Shown here one piece after another: positions 52,632 to 61,764 of a stretch of DNA of 64,000 nucleotides (the stretch's first letter is position 1; the number at the start of each line of letters is the position of its first letter). This stretch comes from GCA-2693325 sp036343635 (GTDB lineage Bacteria; Latescibacterota; UBA2968; UBA8231). The position numbers were made by a program, and so were the translations under genes. The notes under the pieces were generated by a model. That model did not search any database. It worked only from the letters and a program-made list of their open reading frames with translations, and was not told the origin of the DNA. The stretch is from positions 21,629-85,628 of the forward strand of contig JAYYVF010000055.1 of the NCBI GenBank assembly GCA_036343635.1, in the 5' to 3' direction.

Positions 52632-54217
52632 GGTATCTCAACCTCCACAATGGGAGCATTTACTCGCAAGATATTCGAGACGGTTATTAGATTCTCCTCA
52701 TTTAGGAGCTGATTCAAGGCAGAGGAGAGATCCGTAACGCGGTCAAAAGCACCCAGCGTCAACAACTGTAATACCCATAAGGGTGAATACCCCTCTTCAT
52801 TTGGCAGGCGCGTAGCTACATTATGCGTCAATTCTCTGTTGCCAGGTTCAAGAGCAAATCCGTCCAATTCATCTCTGTTGTTTTCCAAAAAAGCATACAT
52901 TTGCGGTGTATTCACCTCACCGGCACCATAATCTATAAGTACGGGTGAAAAACGGTTTTCAAAAAGCAGATAATTTACAATCTGTCCAGCATACCAACCC
53001 TGTAGTGGCAGTGTTGGTTGCGTAGAAGAGAAACGCTTACGAGCCCTTGAACCCGTAGGAACCATGACGCAATGTTCCACAATCTCACCGATTGTTATTT
53101 CCCATTCACCTTGTAGAATATCTTCAACACTGGTAATTGAATTCGGAATAAAATCAACATCATCTATACGAACTGTATTCAATAGCCAAAAGTCACTATA
53201 ACCTTTTTGTCCCGGAACACGATCAAATACAGGAAGCTGATCAGAGATTAGATATCCACGTCTGTCAACAAATTCATATACTAAACCAGGCGACCGAGGC
53301 CGCACATCAAAATTATAGAAACCTATAATTTCTCCATTGGGGCCAAAGCCACGTTGAAAAAATGGCTCAGTATCAAAATCTATCGGCTCGTTAGGCCCGG
53401 GCAGGCTCTCATTTTCACTCCGTCGAAAAAATAATCCCATATCATCACTAAATCGGTCCACTTCAACGGTTGGAAGATAGGAAGGGAAATGAGCAACAAT
53501 CTGAACCCCGCCACCCACAACCTCGACCGTCAATCGTGCAAGCAAACCTTCCCTGATATCCGACAACGAAATTTTTTCAAATATAACAAGCGACTCAGCA
53601 CTATAACCCTTTAAAAGAAAGGGTTGATCACTGCCTGTAGGAACGTCATTGATGATTTGCTCCAATCTACCAGACATCGAAAACCCACCCAGCAACGTAT
53701 CAGACTCGGAGCCTCCAAAAATTTCTATTCGAACAACCTCGGTGGGAAAAACTGTAATAACTTCTATACTACCTTTCAGGCGCTCCATCGGCACACCAAC
53801 CTGACCATCAAAAGGCTCACTCAAGTTGAGTGTATCTAGGCCAACAAACGTCACAATCCCTCCCGCATCAAGCGCTTCAATTTTTACAGACTTTTCCAAT
53901 GTGGTTTCTACGTTGTTTAAACGCACCCGACCTGTTGCACCAACTAAGTCCATAGTACCACGAAGTACAGCATCCGAACCCAGGTCAGCCAATTCGTAAC
54001 GAATTTCTACAATGCGATCAACAAGATCACCCTTATCTAAGTCAGAGAAGTTGGCAAGAAGCGAAAATGATACCCTGCCTTGAGTTGTTACTGGATCGGA
54101 TGGATTTGAACGATCAACCTGACCACACCCACACACCAAGCAAACCCAAAATACTATCTGGGTCATTAACAAAAATTTATGTTTTGTAAACTTTTTATTT
54201 ATGACGGTCACTGGCAC
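52628..54217 (-). CDS. Large lipoprotein of unknown function
   Basis: A 529-residue protein with a lipoprotein signal (MTQIVFWVCLVCGCGQVDRS, lipobox LVCGC). The mature N-terminal part is β-rich (VSFSLLANFSDLDKGDLVDR, VEIRYELADLG; VVRIEIFGG), and the C-terminal half contains two segments beginning YSDFWLLNTVRID and YSPLWVLQLLTLG, each followed by a similar 'Y/F..vt...S..' stretch, a likely internal duplication. I know no family. GTG 54217 is the listed start, though ATG at MTQIV is also possible. Its stop overlaps the acyl-CoA fusion start, so the two are translationally linked. Confidence 0.62.
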   Translation of the reverse strand: MPVTVINKKFTKHKFLLMTQIVFWVCLVCGCGQVDRSNPSDPVTTQGRVSFSLLANFSDLDKGDLVDRIVEIRYELADLGSDAVLRGTMDLVGATGRVRLNNVETTLEKSVKIEALDAGGIVTFVGLDTLNLSEPFDGQVGVPMERLKGSIEVITVFPTEVVRIEIFGGSESDTLLGGFSMSGRLEQIINDVPTGSDQPFLLKGYSAESLVIFEKISLSDIREGLLARLTVEVVGGGVQIVAHFPSYLPTVEVDRFSDDMGLFFRRSENESLPGPNEPIDFDTEPFFQRGFGPNGEIIGFYNFDVRPRSPGLVYEFVDRRGYLISDQLPVFDRVPGQKGYSDFWLLNTVRIDDVDFIPNSITSVEDILQGEWEITIGEIVEHCVMVPTGSRARKRFSSTQPTLPLQGWYAGQIVNYLLFENRFSPVLIDYGAGEVNTPQMYAFLENNRDELDGFALEPGNRELTHNVATRLPNEEGYSPLWVLQLLTLGAFDRVTDLSSALNQLLNEENLITVSNILRVNAPIVEVEIP

Positions 54218-54302
54218 TTCTTTTCCATTAATTTTATATATTGTTCATAAAAAGAAATGAACACTATTCTCAGGATTTATCCGTTATTGTTAAACCTATG
54301 TT

Positions 54303-54596
54303 TTAATCGTTTTTCACATCCGACTTTTTTGTAACTTCCATTTCTGAAACTACCGTTGACACAATTTCTTGCTCGACAATATCTTTAAAAAACTCTGGAA
54401 ATAATTTTTGCGCTAACCAAAAAATTCCAGAGGATACCGCGGTGGCGACAATAATCCAATACATAGTTTTACAAAACGGTTGGACCCAATCTGCCTCTGA
54501 AAATGTCGTTACCACAATTATAGAGACAAAGGCAACAAGAACGATACCTGTTAAGAATCGGCCAAGAAACTTATAAAAAGCCATTAAGTCGGACAT
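54303..54596 (-). CDS. Small two-helix membrane protein
   Basis: 97 residues with two hydrophobic helices (GRFLTGIVLVAFVSIIVVTT and MYWIIVATAVSSGIFWLAQK) and an acidic tail (QEIVSTVVSEMEVTKKSDVK). No motif is recognised. It is separate from its neighbours by 80-86 bases, and its upstream neighbour on the same strand is dxr. Confidence 0.55.
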   Translation of the reverse strand: MSDLMAFYKFLGRFLTGIVLVAFVSIIVVTTFSEADWVQPFCKTMYWIIVATAVSSGIFWLAQKLFPEFFKDIVEQEIVSTVVSEMEVTKKSDVKND

Positions 54597-54677
54597 ATTG
54601 TATACCTCATCTCCAATAGTTTTATCGGCATTGCTAATATTTACTAAATCACATAAAACGAAGATACTTCTCTAAAA

Positions 54678-55826
54678 TCAGCCACGACCAGCCACCCACT
54701 CAACGGAGGTCGCTCTAACCATTTCATCCAAGCATAGTATCTCTTCTATGTCGCCAGCCTTTTCATGACCATGTAAAGACAACATATCTGAATTTAATTC
54801 GAATATATCTAAGAAGGAAATCTTTCTTTCGAGAAACGATGAGACTGAAACCTCGTTTGCCGCATTAAGAACGGTTTGCGCCCCGTTACCTATTCTTCCC
54901 GCCATATAACACAGATCTAGGCACGGGAAATTTTCGCGATCAGGTTCCTCAAAACTTAATTGGCCAACCTTAGTTAAATCTAAAAAATCAAGGGGCGAAG
55001 CAGATCTATGGGGATACGTTAATGCATATTGTATAGGAAGGCGCATATCCGTTTCCCCCATGTGTGCGAGAATACTGCCGTCCACCAATTCAACTAACGA
55101 ATGCACAACAGACTGACGATGAACCACCACTTCAACACATTCGACAGAAATATTGAACAAACATGCCGCCTCAATTACTTCAAAACCCTTGTTCATAAGA
55201 GTCGCAGAGTCAACAGATATTTTATCACCCATCTTCCAAGTAGGATGCTGTAAAGCTTCTTCCGGAGTTATAGCGCCCAATTCAGACATCTTCCTACCTC
55301 TAAATGGACCACCGGAAGCAGTAAGAATAATTCTTCGAAGTGAACTCTCTTCTTCACCGTGTAAACATTGCCATATGGCATTGGGTTCGCTATCAAGAGG
55401 CAAAATTTCACCTCCAAAACGTCGCGCAGCTTCCTTAATTAGGGAACCAGCCATTACTAGGGGCTCTTTGTTTGCTATGGCAACAATTTTACCTGCCTCT
55501 AGAGCGGCTAATGTGGGGCGAAGTCCTACAGATCCAACCAGACCATTAATTACTATATCCGCATCACTATGGCTTGCTAAAACACAGAGTCCGTCACTCC
55601 CACTAAATATTTCACCACGAAAATTTTTTGCTACAACAGAGACATCGTCAGCCTCTCCAACACAGACGTGGGATGGCTCCCATTCACTCACACACTTTGA
55701 CAGCTTTTCTAATTGACGCCCACCACTTAACCCCAGAATATTAAAATTCTCGCCGAGGTGTCGCAAAACATCAAGAGTACTATCACCAATGGAGCCAGTA
55801 GCTCCTAGTATGACAACATTTTTCAC
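54678..55826 (-). CDS. dxr: 1-deoxy-D-xylulose 5-phosphate reductoisomerase
   Basis: About 382 residues, second step of the MEP isoprenoid pathway. The NADPH loop ILGATGSIGDSTLDVL is at the start, followed by ANKEPLVMAGSLIKEA, the metal/substrate site LPLDSEPNAIWQCLHGE, TASGGPFRGRKMSEL and WKMGDKISVDSATLMNKGFE, all diagnostic. GTG 55826 is chosen because it begins just before the Rossmann strand; a longer frame to 55937 overlaps the rny gene out of frame and adds a non-conserved 37 residues. It begins 13 bases after the rny stop. Confidence 0.93.
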   Translation of the reverse strand: MKNVVILGATGSIGDSTLDVLRHLGENFNILGLSGGRQLEKLSKCVSEWEPSHVCVGEADDVSVVAKNFRGEIFSGSDGLCVLASHSDADIVINGLVGSVGLRPTLAALEAGKIVAIANKEPLVMAGSLIKEAARRFGGEILPLDSEPNAIWQCLHGEEESSLRRIILTASGGPFRGRKMSELGAITPEEALQHPTWKMGDKISVDSATLMNKGFEVIEAACLFNISVECVEVVVHRQSVVHSLVELVDGSILAHMGETDMRLPIQYALTYPHRSASPLDFLDLTKVGQLSFEEPDRENFPCLDLCYMAGRIGNGAQTVLNAANEVSVSSFLERKISFLDIFELNSDMLSLHGHEKAGDIEEILCLDEMVRATSVEWVAGRG

Positions 55827-55839
55827 GGTAACTAAATTT

Positions 55840-57510
55840 CTAGTTGGCCGTTGCGGGCTTTCTCTGAGCTTGAGAGGCTCCGTTTCGGCGATGGCCACCT
55901 TTCCGGCCGTTTCCTGAATTGCGAGGTCCTCGACCATTTCGGTTACGGCCTACGTGTCTGACAGAACGGGTTTCACGAACTACCATAACTTTAACTTCCC
56001 CTGCAAAAGTAAGTTCATTTTTTACTCGTTCTGCTATTTCAAAGGCAAGAATCTCTGCATCATCATCTCCGATCTGATCTCCTTTTACCATTACGCGAAT
56101 TTCACGACCGGCATTTATAGCATAAACATCTCTAACTCCCGTAAAAGAATTAGCCACTTCCTCTAAGCGCATAATACGCTGGGCATATCCCTCCAGATCT
56201 TCTCGCCGACCACCAGGCCGAATTGAGGAGATAGTGTCCGCAGCCTTAACGAGAAAACAAATAGCCGACATACGTTCATTATCCTCATGATGCTCAGCTA
56301 TCGCCTCTTTTACAATCGGGTGCTCATTATATCGATCTCCCAATTCTATGCCTAATTCAACATGTGACCCTTCCATCTCTCGGCTTACCGTTTTTCCAAT
56401 ATCGTGGAGCAACCCTGCCCGTTTTGCTAAATTTACATCTAAGCCAACTTCCGCTGCCATAAGACCTGATAAGTGTGCAACTTCCAAGCAGTGCTGTAGT
56501 AGGTTTTGGCCAAAACTAGTACGGTATTTTAACATTCCAACACAATGAGGAAGTTCAGGGTGATGTCGGTTGGCTTTAATTTCGGTCAAAGCCTTTTTAC
56601 CTTCGGAGATCATCTCCTTTTCCAATGCCTTCTGGCACTGCTCGACGACATCTTCAATTTTACTGGGAGTAAAACCACCATCTTTGATCAATTTCGTCAT
56701 TGCACGACAAGCCACTTCTCTTCTCCCGGGGTCATAAGAGGACAGGAGTACGGTTTCTGGAGTGTCGTCAACAACGACCTTAACATTGGTAGCAGCCTCA
56801 AATGTCCGGACGTTGCGACCTTCTTTACCAATGATTCTGCTTTTAACACCCTCATTGGGCAGAGGAACACTTGAAGTAGTCACTTGCACAGCCTCATCGA
56901 CGGCGCACCGCTGAATCGCCATCGCTATAATCTTCTTGCCCTCCCGTTCAGATTCTTCTTTCGCACGAACCCGTTCCGCACGTATAATGGCGGCAGATCG
57001 AGCTTTAACATCACCAGTTACTTTCTCTATCAAATACTCCCGTGCTTCATCAGAACTAAGACCCGACAAAAGTTCAAGTTTCTGGACATATTCATCTATC
57101 TTCGAAGTCACCTCATCTTCCCGTCGCACAACTTTTTTTTCGCGTTGAACAAGACTACTCTCTTTTTGCTTTGCTTTGTTCGTCTGCACACTTAACTCTT
57201 CGCGACCTTGCTGGACATCTATTTTCGAACGCGAGACTTCGTTTTCTCTGTCTCCTAATTGTTTTTCCTTAACCTGCAACTCCTCCAGTTTAGTTGTGTG
57301 CTCCCCATATAATTTCTCCTTCTCTTCAAAGAGCTGTATACGTCCCGAACGATCTTCTTCAGATAACTCATGCTTTATACGTTTTTCCACATCTTTTCTA
57401 TAGACTGCCTGCCGACGACGCCATAGCATGTTAGCCAAAACTAAACCCAATAATATTCCTAACACTACTAGGCCAACACCCGGCAACAAATATGTCAGAT
57501 CCGAATTCAT
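55840..57510 (-). CDS. rny: Ribonuclease Y with an extra basic tail
   Basis: A 556-residue membrane-anchored endoribonuclease that starts mRNA decay. One N-terminal helix (LLPGVGLVVLGILLGLVLANML) and a ~150-residue coiled coil precede a KH domain (PLPNEGVKSRIIGKEGRNVR, residues ~215-240) and an HD domain (GLLHDIGKTVSREMEGSH; HHEDNE). Typical RNase Y ends soon after the HD domain at ~520; this one continues with about 40 residues of Arg/Asn/Gly-rich sequence (VGRNRNGRGPRNSGNGRKGG...RRNG), likely an RNA- or protein-binding tail. AAAGGA precedes the ATG. Confidence 0.93.
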   Translation of the reverse strand: MNSDLTYLLPGVGLVVLGILLGLVLANMLWRRRQAVYRKDVEKRIKHELSEEDRSGRIQLFEEKEKLYGEHTTKLEELQVKEKQLGDRENEVSRSKIDVQQGREELSVQTNKAKQKESSLVQREKKVVRREDEVTSKIDEYVQKLELLSGLSSDEAREYLIEKVTGDVKARSAAIIRAERVRAKEESEREGKKIIAMAIQRCAVDEAVQVTTSSVPLPNEGVKSRIIGKEGRNVRTFEAATNVKVVVDDTPETVLLSSYDPGRREVACRAMTKLIKDGGFTPSKIEDVVEQCQKALEKEMISEGKKALTEIKANRHHPELPHCVGMLKYRTSFGQNLLQHCLEVAHLSGLMAAEVGLDVNLAKRAGLLHDIGKTVSREMEGSHVELGIELGDRYNEHPIVKEAIAEHHEDNERMSAICFLVKAADTISSIRPGGRREDLEGYAQRIMRLEEVANSFTGVRDVYAINAGREIRVMVKGDQIGDDDAEILAFEIAERVKNELTFAGEVKVMVVRETRSVRHVGRNRNGRGPRNSGNGRKGGHRRNGASQAQRKPATAN

Positions 57511-57578
57511 TGTTGACCAATTCCTTTTTTACATAGCAAAATACTTCACTTCCGTAACATCCAAAATCACTAACAAAG

Positions 57579-58943
57579 TTACACTTTTGCTTTTTCGACA
57601 GCTTCTTCTATCATGGAGCACCTAGTTTCATCTTCCGACCACATTTGCTGATATTTCGACGTCAACGTATCTATAGGGTCGAAATAATAAAAATGATCGC
57701 CTGGTCGAACAGAAGGACTAGTGTAAACAGCAACACCCGTGGCAGGATCGTAGTATTCATACGAGTGAACGTTACGCTTACCTCCTCCTCCCATAGTATC
57801 CAACACAAAATTCGGCGTATTGTATCCCGCTGTAATTCCGCGAACCTTCTTTTCTAAGTCCAGAGCAGTCTGTAAAGTCGTACGCAAGTCTTCTACGCCA
57901 CGAACCATATCATGCAGGAAAACGTAATAGGGTTTAACTCCTATCCATCCAAGCCTGCGAATTAAGCTCTGCATCGTATCGAAATCATCGTTAACGTTTC
58001 GCTGCAGTACCGTCTGGTTTCGTACAATCATCCCCTCATAAACGAACGGCTCCAAACTGGATTTCGTAATTGTCGTTATTTCACTAGGATGATTAAAATG
58101 CGTATGAAGAGCGACCTCTTTACCTTGCTTGCGTCCTTCAACGGCCAGTTCTATGAGCGAGTTTCGCCAATCGTGATCCATCAGCAATTTTTGGGGCATT
58201 ACTGCAGGCGCTTTAGTAGCAAAACGCATCCGCTGTATGTGGGGTATCTCGATCAGCCTTCGTCCAATATAGGATATACTGTCCGCACGCAGATTAGCCA
58301 CATCTCCGCCACTTACAACAATATCCTCAATTTCTTTATGGTTCTCTATATAAAGAAAGACATCTTCCCATCTTTCACGTTGCGCGCCAAAATGTAATTT
58401 CTCTACATCCTCTGTATCTAATCCTATCGCATATGATCGTGTACAAAACCGGCAATACACCGGACATTTGTCCAAAGCTAAGAACAATGCTCTATCAGAA
58501 TAGCGATGCGTGAGCCCAGAGACAGGTGAATCCTCAATTTCATTTAGAGCATCGAGGTGAAGATTCGGGTGATCTTTTTTAGCGGTTGAACCAAGAGGCA
58601 AAAACTGGATTCGTAATGGATCCATATAGGGATTTTCCCAATTAATGAGTGAGAGAATATAAGGCGATATTCTAATACTCATTGGCGAACGACTAATCCC
58701 ATCTTCTACATCCGCATATAATTCTTCTCCGACTAAATCACCCAACACTTGCTTAAGTTTATCAACACTTGTCACGCAATTCCGGCTTTGAAAGCGATGG
58801 TCATTAAATTCACATGAATTGAGATCAGCATAGCACGGTATTGACCGCCAAAACTCTCCGTCCAATAGATTTCGGTGACTAAAATCTGTCACCAAATTTG
58901 TAGAATTTGATGAATTGTTAGCAACAGTTTCGGTTTGGCTCAT
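57579..58943 (-). CDS. kamA: Lysine 2,3-aminomutase
   Basis: A 454-residue radical-SAM/PLP enzyme converting L-lysine to β-lysine. The cluster motif is CPVYCRFCTR (CxxxCxxC, residues ~158-165). The PLP-lysine region FVLDTMGGGGKRN is visible. The two aspartates that bind the lysine side-chain amino group in known enzymes are matched at the right spacing (the D of FLHDMV and, 37 residues on, the D of FVLDTM). This favours lysine over glutamate as substrate. β-lysine can be an osmolyte or a fermentation intermediate. Its stop and the folE region show separate, moderately spaced genes. Confidence 0.9.
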   Translation of the reverse strand: MSQTETVANNSSNSTNLVTDFSHRNLLDGEFWRSIPCYADLNSCEFNDHRFQSRNCVTSVDKLKQVLGDLVGEELYADVEDGISRSPMSIRISPYILSLINWENPYMDPLRIQFLPLGSTAKKDHPNLHLDALNEIEDSPVSGLTHRYSDRALFLALDKCPVYCRFCTRSYAIGLDTEDVEKLHFGAQRERWEDVFLYIENHKEIEDIVVSGGDVANLRADSISYIGRRLIEIPHIQRMRFATKAPAVMPQKLLMDHDWRNSLIELAVEGRKQGKEVALHTHFNHPSEITTITKSSLEPFVYEGMIVRNQTVLQRNVNDDFDTMQSLIRRLGWIGVKPYYVFLHDMVRGVEDLRTTLQTALDLEKKVRGITAGYNTPNFVLDTMGGGGKRNVHSYEYYDPATGVAVYTSPSVRPGDHFYYFDPIDTLTSKYQQMWSEDETRCSMIEEAVEKAKV

Positions 58944-58971
58944 TAACTTGCTAAACTCCTATTTTTCGATG

Positions 58972-59583
58972 TCATTTTCGAATAAGTTCAAAGAACTCAT
59001 CACGAACACGTGGCTCTTCGAAACACCCTCTAAGCGCTGAAGTAGTAGTTTCAGCGCCAGTTTTCTCAACCCCTCGCATCTCCATGCACAAATGCCTTGC
59101 CTCAAGTACAGCCATGGCCCCAGTGGGGTGAAGTTTTTCATCGATAAAATCCACTACTTGTTCCGTGAGGCGTTCTTGGAGTTGAGGGCGCCTGGCATAA
59201 AACTCAACGATGCGTGCAATCTTGCTTAATCCGATAATCTTTTCGCTAGGGATGTAAGCAATATGGGCACACCCAAAAAAAGGAATCATATGATGAGAGC
59301 ACACCGAAAAAAACTCAATATTACGAACAACAACCATGTTGCTGTATTTTTCGTCATTTGGAAAGCAAGTGATTTCCGGCTCGGCTTGATCAACCAATCC
59401 TCGAAAAATTTCTAAATACATCCGACCAACGCGGGCAGGGGTTCCTTGAAGATGAGGGTCGTCTAGGTCAAGGCCTAATACCCGCATTATCTCAGAAAAA
59501 TGATGAGCAATTTCATCCGCACGGCGACCACCATCGCCCGCTAGCCATTCCGGCTTTTCTTTTCTACCTTTGTCGTAATCCAT
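58972..59583 (-). CDS. folE: GTP cyclohydrolase I
   Basis: A 203-residue enzyme opening GTP to dihydroneopterin triphosphate for folate and related pterins. The active-site zinc residues are in FFSVCSHHMIPFFGCAHIAY, and SKIARIVEFYARRPQLQERL with the conserved H...C in MAVLEARHLCMEMRGVE are all typical. It has GAGG upstream and is transcribed in the same direction as the kamA, rny and dxr genes. Confidence 0.95.
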   Translation of the reverse strand: MDYDKGRKEKPEWLAGDGGRRADEIAHHFSEIMRVLGLDLDDPHLQGTPARVGRMYLEIFRGLVDQAEPEITCFPNDEKYSNMVVVRNIEFFSVCSHHMIPFFGCAHIAYIPSEKIIGLSKIARIVEFYARRPQLQERLTEQVVDFIDEKLHPTGAMAVLEARHLCMEMRGVEKTGAETTTSALRGCFEEPRVRDEFFELIRK

Positions 59584-59692
59584 AAAAACCTCAGAAGAAA
59601 TGCCAATAACGAATCATAAAGCTAAGTGGGACATCATCTTATGCTATGCCCCACCTTCTCCCCAAACACTTTCCTACTAAAAACTACAACGC

Positions 59693-60169
59693 CTAATTTG
59701 GCCTATTCATTCGTTCCAAACAGGATTTTATCTCTGAAAAATCCGGTATTTCTCTTGCATCCTCCGAGACTAAAGACTTCCTTACTATTCCTTGGCCGTC
59801 AATAACGAAGGCAGCTCGCATTGCTACTCGTCTATAACCCAGGAATCTATCGTATGAAACGCCATAACTTTCAGCAACCTCACCATCAAAATCACTGAGA
59901 AGTTCGATCTCAATATGTTCCTTTTCAGACCATGCCTTAAGAGCAAATGGACTATCGGAACTTATACCCAAAACCTGTGTTTCAAGACCCCGATACAAAT
60001 CAAGATCCTGCGTAACTTGACAAAACTCGGCAGTACAAACTTCGGAAAAAGCAAACGGCACGAATAACAAAACTGTGTTTTCAGAAGTAGCTTTTTCTAG
60101 CCGAAAATCGCGCATATCTGCCGATTTCAGTTTAAAATCTGGAGCCTTGCTACCTACCGAAATTGCCAA
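59693..60169 (-). CDS. Peroxiredoxin (AhpE-like)
   Basis: 158 residues. The peroxidatic cysteine is in FVPFAFSEVCTAEFCQVTQD (Cys ~43), with the following C in EFC. GISSDSPFALKAWSEKEHIE and FLGYRRVAMRAAFVIDGQGI then complete the thioredoxin fold. The PFAFSEVCTxE form is AhpE/Prx6-like. Start is TTG without a clear ribosome site. It lies 18 bases downstream of the IscU-superoxide dismutase fusion, so peroxide made by dismutase may be removed by its neighbour. Confidence 0.88.
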   Translation of the reverse strand: MAISVGSKAPDFKLKSADMRDFRLEKATSENTVLLFVPFAFSEVCTAEFCQVTQDLDLYRGLETQVLGISSDSPFALKAWSEKEHIEIELLSDFDGEVAESYGVSYDRFLGYRRVAMRAAFVIDGQGIVRKSLVSEDAREIPDFSEIKSCLERMNRPN

Positions 60170-60187
60170 TTTTATATTTTATATTTC

Positions 60188-61183
60188 TTACTTGGCTGCA
60201 GCAAAACGTCCTGCAACGGCATCCCAATCAATTACGTTGAAAAAAGCAGATATATAATCAGGACGACGGTTTTGATAGTTAAGGTAGTACGCATGTTCCC
60301 AAACATCTAAACCCAAAATTGGGATTCCAGAACCGTCCATCAATGGAGAATCCTGATTAGGTGTGCTGAGTACAGATAGTTTTCCTCCTTTAACTACAAG
60401 CCAGGCCCACCCAGACCCGAAACGTGTTGCTCCCGCTTTAGAAAAAGCATCCTTAAAGGAATCCATACCTCCTATATCCGAATCAATAGAAGCCGCCAAA
60501 TCGCCACTCGGATTACCTCCGCCATTACCACTCATAATCGTCCAAAACAAACTATGATTAGCATGACCGCCACCGTTATTCCTAACAGCCATTCTCGCAG
60601 CTTCAGGCACCGCATCAAGATCCGAAATTAGGTCCTCAACAGATTTGGAAGCCAAATCACCGTGCCCTTCCAAAGCCGCATTGACGTTGGTAATATAAGT
60701 GTTGTGATGCTTTGTGTGATGTATCTCCATAGTACGCGCATCTATATGTGGTTCAAGTGCATCGTATGCATACGGTAAATCCGGTAATGAATAAGCCATT
60801 TCGGCATCCTTTCTTAAAAGTTTTTCTACCAATTTTTTAACAATATTTATACTAAGCGTAGCCGCATGTTTTTTCATTGAGGGCAATCCACCCAAACCCT
60901 CATCAATATCTGACTTACCTATTTCACGAACAACTCCAATAGACTGTCCTTTAATCAATTCAGTTAACAATGACCCCGCAGCTACGGCAGCAGCACAACC
61001 GAAAGTCTGGCAACCAACATCTTGTATTGTGTGTCCATGCATACGTACGGACACACGCATAACGTCGCCGCAAACGGGATTCTCAGCCTCAACAACAACA
61101 TCAGCATTCGAAAGCAGCCCGGCATTACGGGGATGCCTGAAATGATCCAACAACAAAGGACTTCTTTCAACCAAACTCTTCAC
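60188..61183 (-). CDS. IscU-like domain fused in frame to a Mn-type superoxide dismutase
   Basis: A 331-residue fusion. Residues 1-125 match the IscU/NifU N-terminal fold (HPRNAG, NPVCGD with Cys38, GCQTFGCAAAVAAG with Cys63), but the position of the third scaffold cysteine is Ala107 (KKHAATL). Residues 129-331 form a Fe/Mn superoxide dismutase: metal ligands in HHTKHHNTY, GGGHANHSLFW and DVWEHAYYLNY, with NQDSP marking the manganese type. ATG 60799 (residue 129) has its own AAAGGA ribosome site eight bases upstream, so free dismutase may also be made. The start is GTG 61183; TTG 61174 is an alternative. Confidence 0.85.
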   Translation of the reverse strand: MKSLVERSPLLLDHFRHPRNAGLLSNADVVVEAENPVCGDVMRVSVRMHGHTIQDVGCQTFGCAAAVAAGSLLTELIKGQSIGVVREIGKSDIDEGLGGLPSMKKHAATLSINIVKKLVEKLLRKDAEMAYSLPDLPYAYDALEPHIDARTMEIHHTKHHNTYITNVNAALEGHGDLASKSVEDLISDLDAVPEAARMAVRNNGGGHANHSLFWTIMSGNGGGNPSGDLAASIDSDIGGMDSFKDAFSKAGATRFGSGWAWLVVKGGKLSVLSTPNQDSPLMDGSGIPILGLDVWEHAYYLNYQNRRPDYISAFFNVIDWDAVAGRFAAAK

Positions 61184-61285
61184 CTTGAAAAATAAGTAGT
61201 TACAAACATAATGTCAACCAAATGCCAAATGAACTAACTCTAATTTAATCAATAGTTTATGAGGATTAATTAAAACCGGATGGCA

Positions 61286-61612
61286 TTATGTTTTTATGTC
61301 CAAAGTACCGCCTTGGCCCTCAGATCCAGACCGTCGCCAATGCGCACGAGCCATTTGAACCATATCCCAATGTATGGTGTCGCGAGCCACTTCCTCAATC
61401 AGATCTTCAACTTGTCTTCGAATCTCTTCGTCACGGATTAAACCCAAACCCATCATCATTTCCAAGTGATGAACCATACCTGTTTGCATCAATGTTCGAT
61501 TTATATCTGATAAGGGAATGCTACTATTACGCTCAAACTCCTGAACAAGAAGAGCGTAAAGTTCCGCCAATCCTTGAGAAACTATCGTATCCACTTTGTA
61601 AATTTTATCCAT
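61286..61612 (-). CDS. Hypothetical helical protein
   Basis: About 108 residues, soluble and helical (DINRTLMQTGMVHHLEMMMG, LIRDEEIRRQVEDLIEEVAR). No motif or family is recognised. ATG 61612 has GAGG upstream; an earlier start 15 bases before is less favoured. It is about 100 bases upstream of the IscU-SOD gene on the same strand. Confidence 0.55.
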   Translation of the reverse strand: MDKIYKVDTIVSQGLAELYALLVQEFERNSSIPLSDINRTLMQTGMVHHLEMMMGLGLIRDEEIRRQVEDLIEEVARDTIHWDMVQMARAHWRRSGSEGQGGTLDIKT

Positions 61613-61764
61613 AACTGCCAACCTCATTTATTTGGCGAGGAATATAGGACGGGTAGTAGCAATGTCAAGGCAACAGACAATCACTTTCAAAATTGAAAAC
61701 AATATTTCCGAACCGCGAAGCTTTGTTTAGTTTTTCTGAACACACATATACCGCAAGGAACCAT

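Noticed and set aside
55153..55716. 187-codon plus-strand frame opposite dxr
   Set aside because: It lies wholly within the strongly supported dxr gene and has no ribosome site or known motif.
60188..61183. Sequencing error joining separate iscU and sodA genes
   Set aside because: Considered because SOD has its own ribosome site, but the frame is open across the linker with no stop in place; kept as a fusion and listed for checking.
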